A DNA stretch of 56,740 nt, from positions 1 to 56,740 of the forward strand of contig PBWR01000021.1 of the NCBI GenBank assembly GCA_002727315.1, written 5' to 3'. This document shows, piece by piece, positions 17,685 through 26,300 of this stretch. Source of the stretch: Alphaproteobacteria bacterium (GTDB lineage: Bacteria > Pseudomonadota > Alphaproteobacteria > UBA6615). The notes under the pieces are model-generated. The model saw nothing but the letters and a program-made list of their open reading frames with translations, was not told the origin of the DNA and searched no databases. Numbering within the stretch: position 1 is the stretch's first letter; every line of letters begins with the position of its first letter. The translations under genes and the position numbers were made by a program.

Positions 17685-18560
17685 CTACTTCAGCCAGGTG
17701 GCATACAGGGTCGGCCAGCGCCGTTGCCAGCAGCAACGATGGTCGATATCCGGTATCATGACCACCTTGGCATTTCCGCCCTTTTCCCGCACACGCGCCG
17801 CGAATCGTTCCACCGCCTCGGGAGGCACGACATCATCATCCCCGGCAATGAAATGTATCTGGCGAATGGACGTTGTGCGGTCACTGACATCGATCGGATT
17901 GTCCGAACGTTCGAGCGGTGTAATCCTTTTCAAGCGAGTCCAGGTAACATGGTCGAGGGGTGAGGCAAGCGTCACGAACATCGAGACATCACTACGTCGT
18001 GACGCCACCAGAGCCGCCAGTACGCCCCCCCCGGAATAGCCTATCAGACGAACGCTCTGCGCTCCCGACGCCTTGACGATGGCATCCACGGCGGTGTTGG
18101 TCTCTTTCACGACCTCTGGCGCGAAGCGCGCCCGTGTCCAGTACGCGAAGCTGCACTTGGCCAACCGGTCGGGGCTCTGGTACTGGCAGGGACGGGCGAG
18201 GTAGGCAACGTTGGACGACGGATCCTGAACGGCAAGCCTGAGCGAGACCGGATCGCGCGGCGTAGGGTCCCTGGACACGACATCGCGGCTGAGGAATGCG
18301 AGACCGTCGCCCTCAATATAGACCGAGACTTCTGGCGCGCTCGTGCTTCCGAACCGCTTGTAACCGATCAGTTCAAACTGTCCAGTATCGACGAAAAATT
18401 TGTCGAGACGGCCGCCCGCCGCCACCCGGTTAGCGATATCGACACGCTCGCTGAGGACATCCGTAACCGCTTCGCAGCCCGTCAATGCAATGGCGAAGAT
18501 AGCTGTAACGAAAAAGGCCCGCCCTGAGGGGCGGGCCTTTCGGCGCATATATCTCGCCAT
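17685..18560 (-). CDS. Alpha/beta hydrolase lipoprotein
   Basis: From ATG 18560 (or the ATG at 18548) this is a 291-residue lipoprotein. A basic n-region and the hydrophobic FFVTAIFAIA precede LTGC, so Cys29 would be lipidated. The core carries LIGYSGGGVLAAL, the GxSxG nucleophile elbow of an alpha/beta hydrolase, a late Asp (FIAGDDDVVPP) and a C-terminal His (IDHRCCW), together a plausible Ser-Asp-His triad. The start is one base after the stop of the outer-membrane protein. Oddly, a perfect terminator hairpin lies inside the first 17 codons and encodes the signal peptide n-region. It could be an esterase acting on an exported glycan or lipid. Confidence 0.8.
   Translation of the reverse strand: MARYMRRKARPSGRAFFVTAIFAIALTGCEAVTDVLSERVDIANRVAAGGRLDKFFVDTGQFELIGYKRFGSTSAPEVSVYIEGDGLAFLSRDVVSRDPTPRDPVSLRLAVQDPSSNVAYLARPCQYQSPDRLAKCSFAYWTRARFAPEVVKETNTAVDAIVKASGAQSVRLIGYSGGGVLAALVASRRSDVSMFVTLASPLDHVTWTRLKRITPLERSDNPIDVSDRTTSIRQIHFIAGDDDVVPPEAVERFAARVREKGGNAKVVMIPDIDHRCCWQRRWPTLYATWLK
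18511..18540 (-). terminator. Strong rho-independent terminator overlapping the start of the lipoprotein gene
   Basis: A perfect 12 bp stem (AAAGGCCCGCCC / GGGCGGGCCTTT) with a 4-base loop spans 18513-18540 and ends in five Ts on the minus strand. It stands about 20 bases after the stop of the outer-membrane protein gene, in the right place to end that transcript. It also lies within the coding sequence of the next gene. Confidence 0.85.
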
Positions 18561-18561
18561 T

Positions 18562-19653
18562 CTAGAAGCTAAACCGGAGTGTACCAGACAGTGTGTAGGC
18601 CGAATAATCGTCACGACCGAGCGCGGTCGTGGCACCGATGCTGCCCGAAGTCCTATCGGAGAACTGCAACGAAGCACCAACGCCCAAAGTCGCGCCCGTA
18701 TCTTCCTGAGAAGGCCGGTTTGCACCCGTAAAGGAAGAGTAATCCTCGGATTCAAAGTCGTACTCACCTTGCAGCGATATGTATGGGACAAATTTCTCAC
18801 TAAGCACGTAGTCGACGCGACCACCCACGCTCAGACGACCCAACTGGCTGTCGGTTTCCGCGACAACTAATCCACCGCTTTCCGTGTAGCCATCTGTCGT
18901 GGTGTCCGACCAAAGTAAGCCAATCTTCGGCTGGACGATGAACCGGCCGCGCGTCAGTAGGTATGTGACGTTGGCGTTCGCCAGCCAACCACCCGAGTCA
19001 TAACTCGATGTGATGGTGTTGGTGGCACGATCCGCGTCGTTGTCGTTCATTGTGTAGCCGACCATACCATCAAGCAACACGTTTTGGTTCCTGCCGAGGA
19101 TCGCGACAAAGTAAGGCGCGACGGTATACCCGGTAGTGTCCACGTTGCCGTCGTTGAAGGTCGTTGTGACATCGGAATTGGAGTAAGCCAATGAAACGCC
19201 CGCCGTAAGCCGGTCAGAGAATTTCCAGTCTCCACCAACCGCCAACGAGAAGGTGTCGCCATCTGAATCGATCGCGGCCTGATCTTCATCGAATGTCGAG
19301 TAGCCACCATTCACCCACATCGCCAGCTTGCCATCAGCGCCGCCAGCCGATGCGCCCGAATCTGTTGTCTGGAAGCCTTCCCGATCGAACTGGAACACTG
19401 GTCGCTCATCAAGCGAACTCGTAGAGGTGTTCAAAATGGAGGAAATAATCCCTGAAATCGTTGACTGCGAGACGGAACCGGTGATGGCCGTCAGCGAATC
19501 CACAATTGCAACAACCTGATTGACTTGCGCAGCCGAAAGAGTCGTACCCGTCGCCGCCTTTTCGACTGCAGGATTTGCGTACGCCGGAGAAAGCGCAAAA
19601 ACGCTTATAAATCCAACTAACGCCCCCGCAAACAAATGTTCACGAACATTCAT
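18562..19653 (-). CDS. Outer-membrane autotransporter-like beta-barrel protein
   Basis: This 363-residue protein has a classic signal peptide (MNVREHLFAG, then a hydrophobic core, cleavage after AYA). A region of Ser, Thr and Ile-rich helices follows. The C-terminal half, about 260 residues, is made of alternating strands (KLAMWVNGGYST, LTAGVSLAYS, FVPYISLQGEYDF) and ends in LRFSF. The terminal Phe and the strand pattern match the autotransporter barrel domain recognised by the BAM complex. The passenger is short, so it is more likely a plain porin-like barrel than a large secreted adhesin. I chose ATG 19653, with GGGAG before it; an upstream extension to 19749 lacks a signal peptide. It has a 164 bp AT-rich leader region and a strong terminator directly after it. 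Confidence 0.83.
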   Translation of the reverse strand: MNVREHLFAGALVGFISVFALSPAYANPAVEKAATGTTLSAAQVNQVVAIVDSLTAITGSVSQSTISGIISSILNTSTSSLDERPVFQFDREGFQTTDSGASAGGADGKLAMWVNGGYSTFDEDQAAIDSDGDTFSLAVGGDWKFSDRLTAGVSLAYSNSDVTTTFNDGNVDTTGYTVAPYFVAILGRNQNVLLDGMVGYTMNDNDADRATNTITSSYDSGGWLANANVTYLLTRGRFIVQPKIGLLWSDTTTDGYTESGGLVVAETDSQLGRLSVGGRVDYVLSEKFVPYISLQGEYDFESEDYSSFTGANRPSQEDTGATLGVGASLQFSDRTSGSIGATTALGRDDYSAYTLSGTLRFSF

Positions 19654-19747
19654 GCTACCGACTCCCAACGTGCTTCTTAGCTGCCGTAATTTAGCAGATA
19701 TTCTGATGACACCAATTAAAATAGTAAATACCAGAAAGTTACCCGAC

Positions 19748-19799
19748 ATTGTGTTGTATTTTTATCACACGTGTTAACAATGTGTTGACAATAACACTC
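19748..19799 (-). promoter_or_regulatory. AT-rich control region upstream of the outer-membrane protein gene, with a CACGTG-centred palindrome
   Basis: The region is clearly AT-richer than its surroundings. It contains TTATCACACGTGTTAA (19763-19778), an imperfect palindrome around CACGTG, and two related GTGTT..AACAC elements to its sides. On the minus strand TTGTCA followed 18 bp later by TGATAA could be a promoter facing the outer-membrane gene. The layout suggests an operator for a dimeric regulator, but no regulator gene is nearby. Confidence 0.4.
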
Positions 19800-19817
19800 G
19801 CTGCGCCAGTTTCCGCA

Positions 19818-21809
19818 CTATTCCGCCTGCTTTTTCAGAAGCTGCTTCCGGAAATCCGACGACACAGGCAAGATTTTCTCGATTCCAAGCTCGAGAGACC
19901 TTCGCAACAGCTGGTCCGATTCGGCCTGCGAGCCCCGATCCCCCTTCACAGCCAGCGACAATCCAAGAAACCAATGACCGATAGGGTCACGCGGATCCGA
20001 CGCAACAAGAGCCCTGGCGAGAGATTCGACCGTGCGCCAGTTCCCAGATCCCATGTGATGGAGGAAGAAACCGGTCGTCATATCCTTGCGCTTGGGTGCG
20101 ACATTCAACAGCTGGGTCAACCCGACATGCCATCCTTCCAGCGAAGCCTGATATCTCTGACGCAACCAAACCGGAATGGAATCACTCGATACCTGGGACC
20201 GGAAAGATTCCAGCGCCAGATAGAGCGACGGAGATTCGCTGCTTGCCTGGCGCCGGCCCATCGAACACAGGTAGGCATCAACGAGCCTTAGATCGTCGAG
20301 CGGTATTTCAATCTCACTTTGGGAATCACGGAACACCGCCCGATAGGTCTGAACGAAGCCTTGGGTCAGGTCCAGATCACCGTATACCGGGCTGTTGGAA
20401 TGCAGGGCACAGGAGTGCGGGCTACCTGGACCAACCGTACGCACGTCCACGATCTGCCGGCGATAGGAGGTCCCCTCGTCCACCAGCCAGGAGCCCGTCG
20501 ACAAGAGAATGGCAACAATCACCGGCAACCCCAACACGACGGGGCGTCCGGTTCGCATCTGCAGGCGCGGCAATGCAGGCTGTCCACTGCAAACACCGAT
20601 CGACAACGCCACCATGCCAACGGTCATCGCGACCTGCGGCCACATCATGGTGAAACCGGCAAACAGAAACGTGGCAAAGATCGCCGGCATCAGCCGGGAC
20701 GCCTCGACGTTCACGATTGGGGCGGCAAGCATTGCCATGGTGCCAAGACCTGCCAGCAAGCCGGCCCCGAACAGGGCCTCCAGGAACCAGTTGTGTGTGT
20801 GCGGAATATCGCGTTCGTAGCCATCCCAGCTGCCGTCCCACAGAATCGCATCACTGAATGTGCGAAAACGGTCCGTGACCATGGAGATTTCTCCCCAGCC
20901 GGTGCCCCACAGAATGATTGTCGGGTCATCCTGCAGGGCCGCCAACAGAACCTGGAAATTGTATTTCCGCGAGGTAACCGACGGCAGAAAGTCTGTGATT
21001 TCCGGAATAAGCCAGACGGCACCAAACCCCACAAACGGAGACGCAAAAAGTGCCGCGACGACCATCGCGCGTACGTGATTGAGAGAAACCCCGAAGCGTT
21101 GAAGGAGCAGTCGCACCAGCAACATGACCGGCAGCGCAACGACGACAATCATCACGATCGCCGTGAGGTTCGCTGAGAAAATCAAGACCGGAAGTATGGC
21201 GTTGAGCGATGCGATCGGCCTCCACCGACGGTGCCGTTCGGGGACGAGATACCAGGCAGCGATCCAAGCCGAAACGACGGTGATGCCAAGCACATCCAGG
21301 CTGACAAATCCGGAACGTGCCCAGGTGTGGAACGCCAGCGACGCCCCGATCGAGGCCACCAGCAATGTGGCAAGCAACCAGAACAGCAGGCGACGGTCCT
21401 GGCGTAGGACCATCGCCGCAGCAAACAAAACGGCCATCGCCGCGAACCGCATTGCGCCTTCGCCGATCAGTGGATATCCGAGAATCGAAAGCCACGGATA
21501 GTCCGATGTCGGCGCGAGAGCGATGCTGAGAAGAAATACGAACAGGGCCGCCAGAACGAACGGATGAGACACGGCCTGTTCAACGCATGATTTATCCTCG
21601 CGCCAAACCAGAAGCAGCCCGATTCCGCAGATCGCGGCGGAAAAATACAGAGCCATCGCACCGGGCTCGAACCTGGGCCAGACGCCGAGATCGACCGGCA
21701 GCAATGCGGTAAAGACCGACAGCGCCGCCAGCATTGCGCCTGCCAGCAGCACCAACCCTCCAAACATCGGCACGTTGCGGACCGCCGTATCCTCGTCTAG
21801 CGATCCCAT
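19818..21809 (-). CDS. O-antigen polymerase/ligase-like membrane protein (Wzy/WaaL family)
   Basis: This 663-residue protein has about ten to twelve membrane helices in its first 450 residues. A periplasmic loop before the last helices contains HTHNWFLEALFGAGLLAGLG, which fits the conserved region of O-antigen ligases and polymerases. The C-terminal soluble region of about 200 residues includes a helix-rich part that may be TPR-like. It would join or polymerise undecaprenyl-linked oligosaccharides in the periplasm. The start at 21809 (GAAGG before it) overlaps the preceding small gene by 13 bp, a sign of translational coupling. Whether it is a ligase or a polymerase cannot be settled from the sequence. 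Confidence 0.82.
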   Translation of the reverse strand: MGSLDEDTAVRNVPMFGGLVLLAGAMLAALSVFTALLPVDLGVWPRFEPGAMALYFSAAICGIGLLLVWREDKSCVEQAVSHPFVLAALFVFLLSIALAPTSDYPWLSILGYPLIGEGAMRFAAMAVLFAAAMVLRQDRRLLFWLLATLLVASIGASLAFHTWARSGFVSLDVLGITVVSAWIAAWYLVPERHRRWRPIASLNAILPVLIFSANLTAIVMIVVVALPVMLLVRLLLQRFGVSLNHVRAMVVAALFASPFVGFGAVWLIPEITDFLPSVTSRKYNFQVLLAALQDDPTIILWGTGWGEISMVTDRFRTFSDAILWDGSWDGYERDIPHTHNWFLEALFGAGLLAGLGTMAMLAAPIVNVEASRLMPAIFATFLFAGFTMMWPQVAMTVGMVALSIGVCSGQPALPRLQMRTGRPVVLGLPVIVAILLSTGSWLVDEGTSYRRQIVDVRTVGPGSPHSCALHSNSPVYGDLDLTQGFVQTYRAVFRDSQSEIEIPLDDLRLVDAYLCSMGRRQASSESPSLYLALESFRSQVSSDSIPVWLRQRYQASLEGWHVGLTQLLNVAPKRKDMTTGFFLHHMGSGNWRTVESLARALVASDPRDPIGHWFLGLSLAVKGDRGSQAESDQLLRRSLELGIEKILPVSSDFRKQLLKKQAE

Positions 21810-22108
21810 AAACGACCTTCTGACCGACCGTGACGGTCGAAATGAACCAGCGGCCCATAGATGCCTTGCACGCCGTTTTCGCCAAAGAATGGATGCGCGG
21901 CCACATCGGGATAGCGTTTCCAATACGCCTTTGCGCGCCGTTCGGCGCGATCCAGTGGTGTGTGCCGTGCAATGTATGCTTTGCGCTCGGCAATCTCCTC
22001 GGACAACAGCGAGGATTGGAACGCCCCAACCGTATAGAGACCAAGCGCAACAAGGATGGCCGCAACACCGACAATCGCCGGTAGACGGACAGAATCGAGG
22101 GACGTCAT
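21797..22108 (-). CDS. Small single-pass membrane protein with a PDV/HGRSEGR motif
   Basis: This 103-residue protein has one N-terminal membrane helix (about 9-28) and a basic, charged region. Its C-terminus reads YWKRYPDVAAHPFFG, then HFDRHGRSEGRLW. This resembles the short YPDV...HYxxHGxxEGR element that recurs in alphaproteobacterial glycan and surface proteins. It overlaps the sulfatase-like gene by 4 bp upstream and the polymerase/ligase gene by 13 bp downstream, so it is translated with them and may be an accessory subunit. I cannot name the family. Confidence 0.72.
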   Translation of the reverse strand: MTSLDSVRLPAIVGVAAILVALGLYTVGAFQSSLLSEEIAERKAYIARHTPLDRAERRAKAYWKRYPDVAAHPFFGENGVQGIYGPLVHFDRHGRSEGRLWDR

Positions 22109-23742
22109 TTCGCGAACTCCAGCTCGAGCCACTCGCTCCATTGTCCCCCCCCGCGCGGTCGCACCCGGAAGCGGACCTGCCGATAGGGGACGATCCACGT
22201 GGACCAGTAGGATTTCCCGATCTCTCCGAAATCGTATCGGGTCCCGTCGACTTCTATCGTGCCATCGAGGGTCAGGAAACCCGATCCAGCCTCGTACTCC
22301 AGTATATGGCTGGCATCCGCATCGCCGCTCCACTGAAGATAAGCCTCACCAGCGATATCGGCGTATCGAACCTGACCAACGATCCGCGGGTGCTCCCAAC
22401 GCGGTGCCAACGCATCGGTTCCGACATTCGTCTCGTCTCGGTCACTCTCCCGTTTTGGCAGACTGGCAATCTTGTCTTCGAGCAGCGCGAGCAATTGCTG
22501 AAATGTCTCATCGGGGGCAGGCACGGGCGACACCTCACCCGGATCGTCACGCAGGTTCCATCCCGCAACGCCGACGATCTGACCATCATCTACCTCCACC
22601 TGCACCTTGGCCGACCCCTTGCTGGCAGCCGCCACGAATCGGTTCACGCGCTCTGGATCCGGTTCGGCGAAACCGGCGGCTGAGGTCAATGCGAACCAGA
22701 CATCATCGGATGGTGGGAGCCAATCCGGTTTTCCGCCGGAAGACCGAGGCGAACCGGCATCCTCCAGACCGACCAGCCGTTTAAGCATGCCAGCAATCAT
22801 CGCGTGATCGGTCTGGTGTTCAAACACGGAGCCCGGCGGAACATCGAGGAGATCCTTCGGCATCCAGATGAAGAGCGGCACCCTGACGATTTCCTCGTGA
22901 AGGTGACCGACGTGCGTGGTCGAGGCATGCCCCACATTGCCGCGTTCGAGAAGCTCCTCGCCGTGATCTGCGGTGACCACAAGGATCGTGTTCCCGTCCA
23001 ACCCGATACGCCGATAGAACCGCCAGAACTCGGCAAACCATTCGTCGAAATCTCGAACACCGCCCAGATACTCGGATTCAACCCAACGCCGGTCGGATGC
23101 CTCAAACTCCACGGATCCGGCAGGAATGACAGGCTTGGTGGCGACAGCCTCGATCCGCGATGCCAGAGCCGGATCACTTTCCACCTCGTCGGCCGGCGGA
23201 ACATAAAGACCTTCGTGGGACCCGAATTGCCGCTGATAAGGCAGGTGCGTCGGCAGGTAGTGGTACCAGAGATAGAAAGGTTGACGATCGCGCGCCCGGC
23301 TCGCGAGCCAGTGTTTGATATCGGCACCGGAATCAATCTCCAGACCGAGATTCTTGAACAGGTCGATCAGCATGAACGACTGCAGACCCGTTACTTGCCA
23401 TCCGCCACGCGCAAACTGCTCGGACACTGTGTCCAACTCCGCCGGAATCGAATAGCCCCGCGTATGGGCGTTCTGTTCGAACGGAGAGAAGCCGCTCAGA
23501 AGCGCGATCGTATTGGGTGCGGTCCAGGCGGACACGGTTCGATGATTGGTAAATTGCAGGCCGTGCGGACCGGATTCGAGCAGCAGATGCGGCATATGCT
23601 CCTCGAGCACCGAATCCGCGCGCCAGCTCTCGACCGTGAGCAAGATGACGTTGAGTGGCCGCTCGCGCACCAGGTCATAGGCCGCGGCCATCGCCAGCGC
23701 GACGAGAAGCGCAATGCTAGGCAAAGTCAAGGAGCGCAACAT
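22105..23742 (-). CDS. Sulfatase / alkaline-phosphatase-fold protein with Thr at the nucleophile position
   Basis: This 545-residue membrane-anchored protein has one N-terminal helix and then the sulfatase-type fold. VILLTVESWRADS (32-44) supplies an early metal-binding acidic pair region, TADHGEEL a late Asp-His pair, and HLHEEIVRVPLFIW is typical of the family. At the usual formylglycine position (CxPxR) the sequence is TAPNT, with Thr74 and no Cys or Ser in the consensus. That argues against a true formylglycine sulfatase and points to a Thr-using phospho- or phosphoglycerol-transferase (LtaS or EptA style). A C-terminal beta-rich domain of about 110 residues follows. The gene overlaps the VanZ-like gene by 26 bp and the next gene by 4 bp. 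Confidence 0.78.
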   Translation of the reverse strand: MLRSLTLPSIALLVALAMAAAYDLVRERPLNVILLTVESWRADSVLEEHMPHLLLESGPHGLQFTNHRTVSAWTAPNTIALLSGFSPFEQNAHTRGYSIPAELDTVSEQFARGGWQVTGLQSFMLIDLFKNLGLEIDSGADIKHWLASRARDRQPFYLWYHYLPTHLPYQRQFGSHEGLYVPPADEVESDPALASRIEAVATKPVIPAGSVEFEASDRRWVESEYLGGVRDFDEWFAEFWRFYRRIGLDGNTILVVTADHGEELLERGNVGHASTTHVGHLHEEIVRVPLFIWMPKDLLDVPPGSVFEHQTDHAMIAGMLKRLVGLEDAGSPRSSGGKPDWLPPSDDVWFALTSAAGFAEPDPERVNRFVAAASKGSAKVQVEVDDGQIVGVAGWNLRDDPGEVSPVPAPDETFQQLLALLEDKIASLPKRESDRDETNVGTDALAPRWEHPRIVGQVRYADIAGEAYLQWSGDADASHILEYEAGSGFLTLDGTIEVDGTRYDFGEIGKSYWSTWIVPYRQVRFRVRPRGGGQWSEWLELEFAK

Positions 23743-24529
23743 TGATCACCAAAGGGTAGATAGCAAACAACATGCAAATTGCGCTGATCGCACGAATGGC
23801 CGCACGATCGCCCGGTTCGTCCTGTCGCTCCGCCCAGAGCGCAACGGTAACTGCCGCGGCTAATACGGGCAGGACCGACCAGTAGGGAATAAGGTCGAAG
23901 CGGAAGGCGACACCCGCAAACGCCAGGAGGACCACACCGACAATAACTGTCGAAACAATGCCGACCAGGCCGTAATCCACTTTCCCGATGCCGGCCTCCG
24001 GCTTTTTTCGCGTGGGAACTTTCGCGATTGCGCGAACAAAGAACACGCCGGCCAGGACGCCACAAACGTCGGTGAGCATATCGCGGATACCGAACGAGCG
24101 CTGCGGGTGAATTCCCTGCAGAAACTCGTCATGAACGCCGTACAGCGCGCCTGCAAGTATCACTAGGAACAGCGTGCGCGGCGTCTGGTCGGCCGATTTG
24201 ATGGAAAACCAAACGACGAGACCCAGAAGAGCATACTGCGGTACGTGGATGCGCTTAGCCGCATATATCGGGTCGGTTGATCCGAGGCCGACCAGCACCA
24301 TTGCGACCGCTGCGACCAACCAGGGCCAGGCGATCGTCATTCCGCCGCGTCGCAATTGCAGCGCCAGGAACACCGCGATCAGCACAAACGCAACGCCGAC
24401 GACGATGAACGGCAGGGCATCGACAACCCCCCTGCCAAACTGCTGACCGATAAAACGCCAGGCAACAAACATGTTGGTATAGGTGATCACCAGCAGTACC
24501 GCGATGACGTGAACAAAGACCGTCCGCAT
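23717..24529 (-). CDS. VanZ-like membrane protein
   Basis: This 270-residue protein has about seven to eight membrane helices. In the middle, YGVHDEFLQGIHPQRSFGIRD precedes a helix containing DVCGVLAG. These match the VanZ pattern (DE-Q-x-RxF-x-D-x2-N/D). VanZ-type proteins are linked to resistance to lipoglycopeptides and to cell-envelope assembly, but their activity is unclear. I chose the ATG at 24529; a TTG start at 24565 is possible. The stop overlaps the start of the sulfatase-fold gene by 26 bp, so the two probably act together at the membrane. Confidence 0.8.
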   Translation of the reverse strand: MRTVFVHVIAVLLVITYTNMFVAWRFIGQQFGRGVVDALPFIVVGVAFVLIAVFLALQLRRGGMTIAWPWLVAAVAMVLVGLGSTDPIYAAKRIHVPQYALLGLVVWFSIKSADQTPRTLFLVILAGALYGVHDEFLQGIHPQRSFGIRDMLTDVCGVLAGVFFVRAIAKVPTRKKPEAGIGKVDYGLVGIVSTVIVGVVLLAFAGVAFRFDLIPYWSVLPVLAAAVTVALWAERQDEPGDRAAIRAISAICMLFAIYPLVINVALLDFA

Positions 24530-24603
24530 GACCCCGACACCCAGAATTAGTTGCGCCCGTTCCAACTAAAGAAGAAGCGCTCAAGTATCCACCGGGAAAA
24601 CCA

Positions 24604-25551
24604 CTACTCGCCGACCCGATAGAGTTCGTTGAAAATCCATCCAGCCCGGCCCTCTATCGACACCAGTGACCACTCATCGTGTCGTTCAAGGATCTGTCCT
24701 TCCCGGATTCCGCTATCCACTTGTGCCACAACGGGACAAGCTGTGCTCCCGCAACGCCGCATATTCGCGCGACTGGCGCGCAGCTCGATCGACCTTAACG
24801 GCGGCGGCGGGTAGTTATAGGGGTCCAGGTTTATCTGTGCCGACACGCGGCGCCGGGTGCTGTCACCGTCTGGTTCGACCTCCACGGAGTGCGAACCAAT
24901 CAGCGGCGCCAAACGAGCGGGCACACCGGGAATAACAGCCCAGGCGGAAATGCGATTGTCCGCGCAAGACGGCAAGTCACCGGCGTAGATCTGCGCCGCC
25001 CAACCGGACCTTAACAAATTGGGGTGAACCCCCTCGGCAACATCCGAACGGTCGACGGTCACCTGCGCTCGCGCGACTATTCTGTTGCACCTTGCCAACA
25101 ACACGTCGGAAATACGCAAGCCCAGTCCGGGGTCACCAGCCCATCCGTGCGCCGCCATCAAGGTATTCGCGGGCACAGGGCCACCACCGGCCGGTAGGTT
25201 GGCGATCCTTAGGACATCGAAATGGCCAACCGATGTTTGGACCATCGACCACGTGGTAAGTGGCATTTGTTCGGACGGAGAAAAGGAATCGACGAGGACA
25301 ACCGGCTCGGCGTCACCGTCCAGCTCGAGTTCGGGCCTTACCAAGCCCGTATCCGGAACCGGCTCGCTCGGCGCTGCTTCGTCGGGCGGTCCGTCCGCCT
25401 CCGGCGGAGCAGGAATTTCAGTGTCTTGCCGGGCGGTTTCAGGCGCCGGGCCGGTATGCCTCTGCTCATCGGGATCGGAGCGAAACAGCAGGAAACCAGC
25501 GACCAGAACCACGAGGCCGGTCAGCAGTAGTGTCCAACGATTGATACGCAT
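24604..25551 (-). CDS. Membrane-anchored protein with C-terminal SH3b-like domain
   Basis: This 315-residue protein begins MRINRW and has a membrane helix (about 6-22), a Pro/Glu/Asp-rich linker of about 60 residues and a beta-rich middle region with cysteines. It ends in a bacterial SH3-like fold (from about 255): ASRANMRRCG, REGQILERHDEWSLVSI and GWIFNELY follow the usual SH3b pattern. Such domains bind cell-wall or glycan ligands in the periplasm. The start ATG 25551 has GAGAGG before it, with short spacing. It lies 72 bp after the Sel1-repeat gene and 75 bp before the VanZ-like gene. No enzymatic motif was seen. Confidence 0.72.
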   Translation of the reverse strand: MRINRWTLLLTGLVVLVAGFLLFRSDPDEQRHTGPAPETARQDTEIPAPPEADGPPDEAAPSEPVPDTGLVRPELELDGDAEPVVLVDSFSPSEQMPLTTWSMVQTSVGHFDVLRIANLPAGGGPVPANTLMAAHGWAGDPGLGLRISDVLLARCNRIVARAQVTVDRSDVAEGVHPNLLRSGWAAQIYAGDLPSCADNRISAWAVIPGVPARLAPLIGSHSVEVEPDGDSTRRRVSAQINLDPYNYPPPPLRSIELRASRANMRRCGSTACPVVAQVDSGIREGQILERHDEWSLVSIEGRAGWIFNELYRVGE

Positions 25552-25622
25552 CTGCCTCTCGTGACAATCGCCTGAAAACACCGGCACGGCCTCCAAGGCG
25601 CGACCCCGACGTTACCGATTGT

Positions 25623-26204
25623 CTAGCGTTCGTTGGATACGTCAGCGAGGGGTAATTCGGCAAGCGTTCGGGCACTTCGAACAATATCTTCGGAATGGAT
25701 ATCCGTCAGCTTTTCGACCAACGCTCGCGCCGGCGCCAACCCGGTGCGTGAAGACCGGATAAGCCATGACAACCCCTCCGCAGAATCGTCATCGGATTGC
25801 GCTTTGTTAATCAGCATGACACCCAAATTGAATTGCGCCGGGGCATGGTCGCGCAACGCCGCCGCGCGGTACCAGGTCTCCGCACCCGTGATATCATGCG
25901 CGTGACCGCGGCCTGTCTGCAGCATCGTTGCGTACTTGAACTGGGCATCCGCTAATCCCTGCCGCGCCGCGCGCTCATACAGCTCGGCAGCGCGCGCCAG
26001 ATCCCGCTCCACATCCGTGCCGGTTTCGTACTTGATGCCCAGCAAGAATTGAGCACGTGCATCACCCGCAGCGGCTTGCCGGTGATACCATCTGAGAGTG
26101 TCGGAATATCCCGCGGGCGCAACGGATTGCGCGAGCGTCGGTGCCGCATAGACGGCCACCGCCAGCATGATTGCAGCACGTCCCAGAAAACTTCTGACCA
26201 CCAT
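25623..26204 (-). CDS. Secreted Sel1-like (tetratricopeptide) repeat protein
   Basis: This 193-residue protein has an N-terminal hydrophobic signal (AAIMLAVAVYA, cleavage near TLAQ). About three Sel1-like repeats of roughly 36 residues follow; each carries the AQF-LG-Y/M-GTG pattern (AQFLLGIKYETG, AQFKYATMLQTGRG, AQFNLGVMLIN). Sel1 repeats are alpha-alpha scaffolds for protein contacts, often in envelope biogenesis. The start was chosen at ATG 26204 because GGAG precedes it; the longer frame lacks a signal. It is downstream of the stop-interrupted lipoprotein and upstream of the SH3 gene, all in one direction. Confidence 0.82.
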   Translation of the reverse strand: MVVRSFLGRAAIMLAVAVYAAPTLAQSVAPAGYSDTLRWYHRQAAAGDARAQFLLGIKYETGTDVERDLARAAELYERAARQGLADAQFKYATMLQTGRGHAHDITGAETWYRAAALRDHAPAQFNLGVMLINKAQSDDDSAEGLSWLIRSSRTGLAPARALVEKLTDIHSEDIVRSARTLAELPLADVSNER

Positions 26205-26300
26205 CCGACGCTCCACATAATGCTCCGCTTCGCAACGGCTCATAGTGCCGAGCGTCCAAAGCGCCACAATTTCACTTATGTTTCAAGTCGGGTGGAGAAT

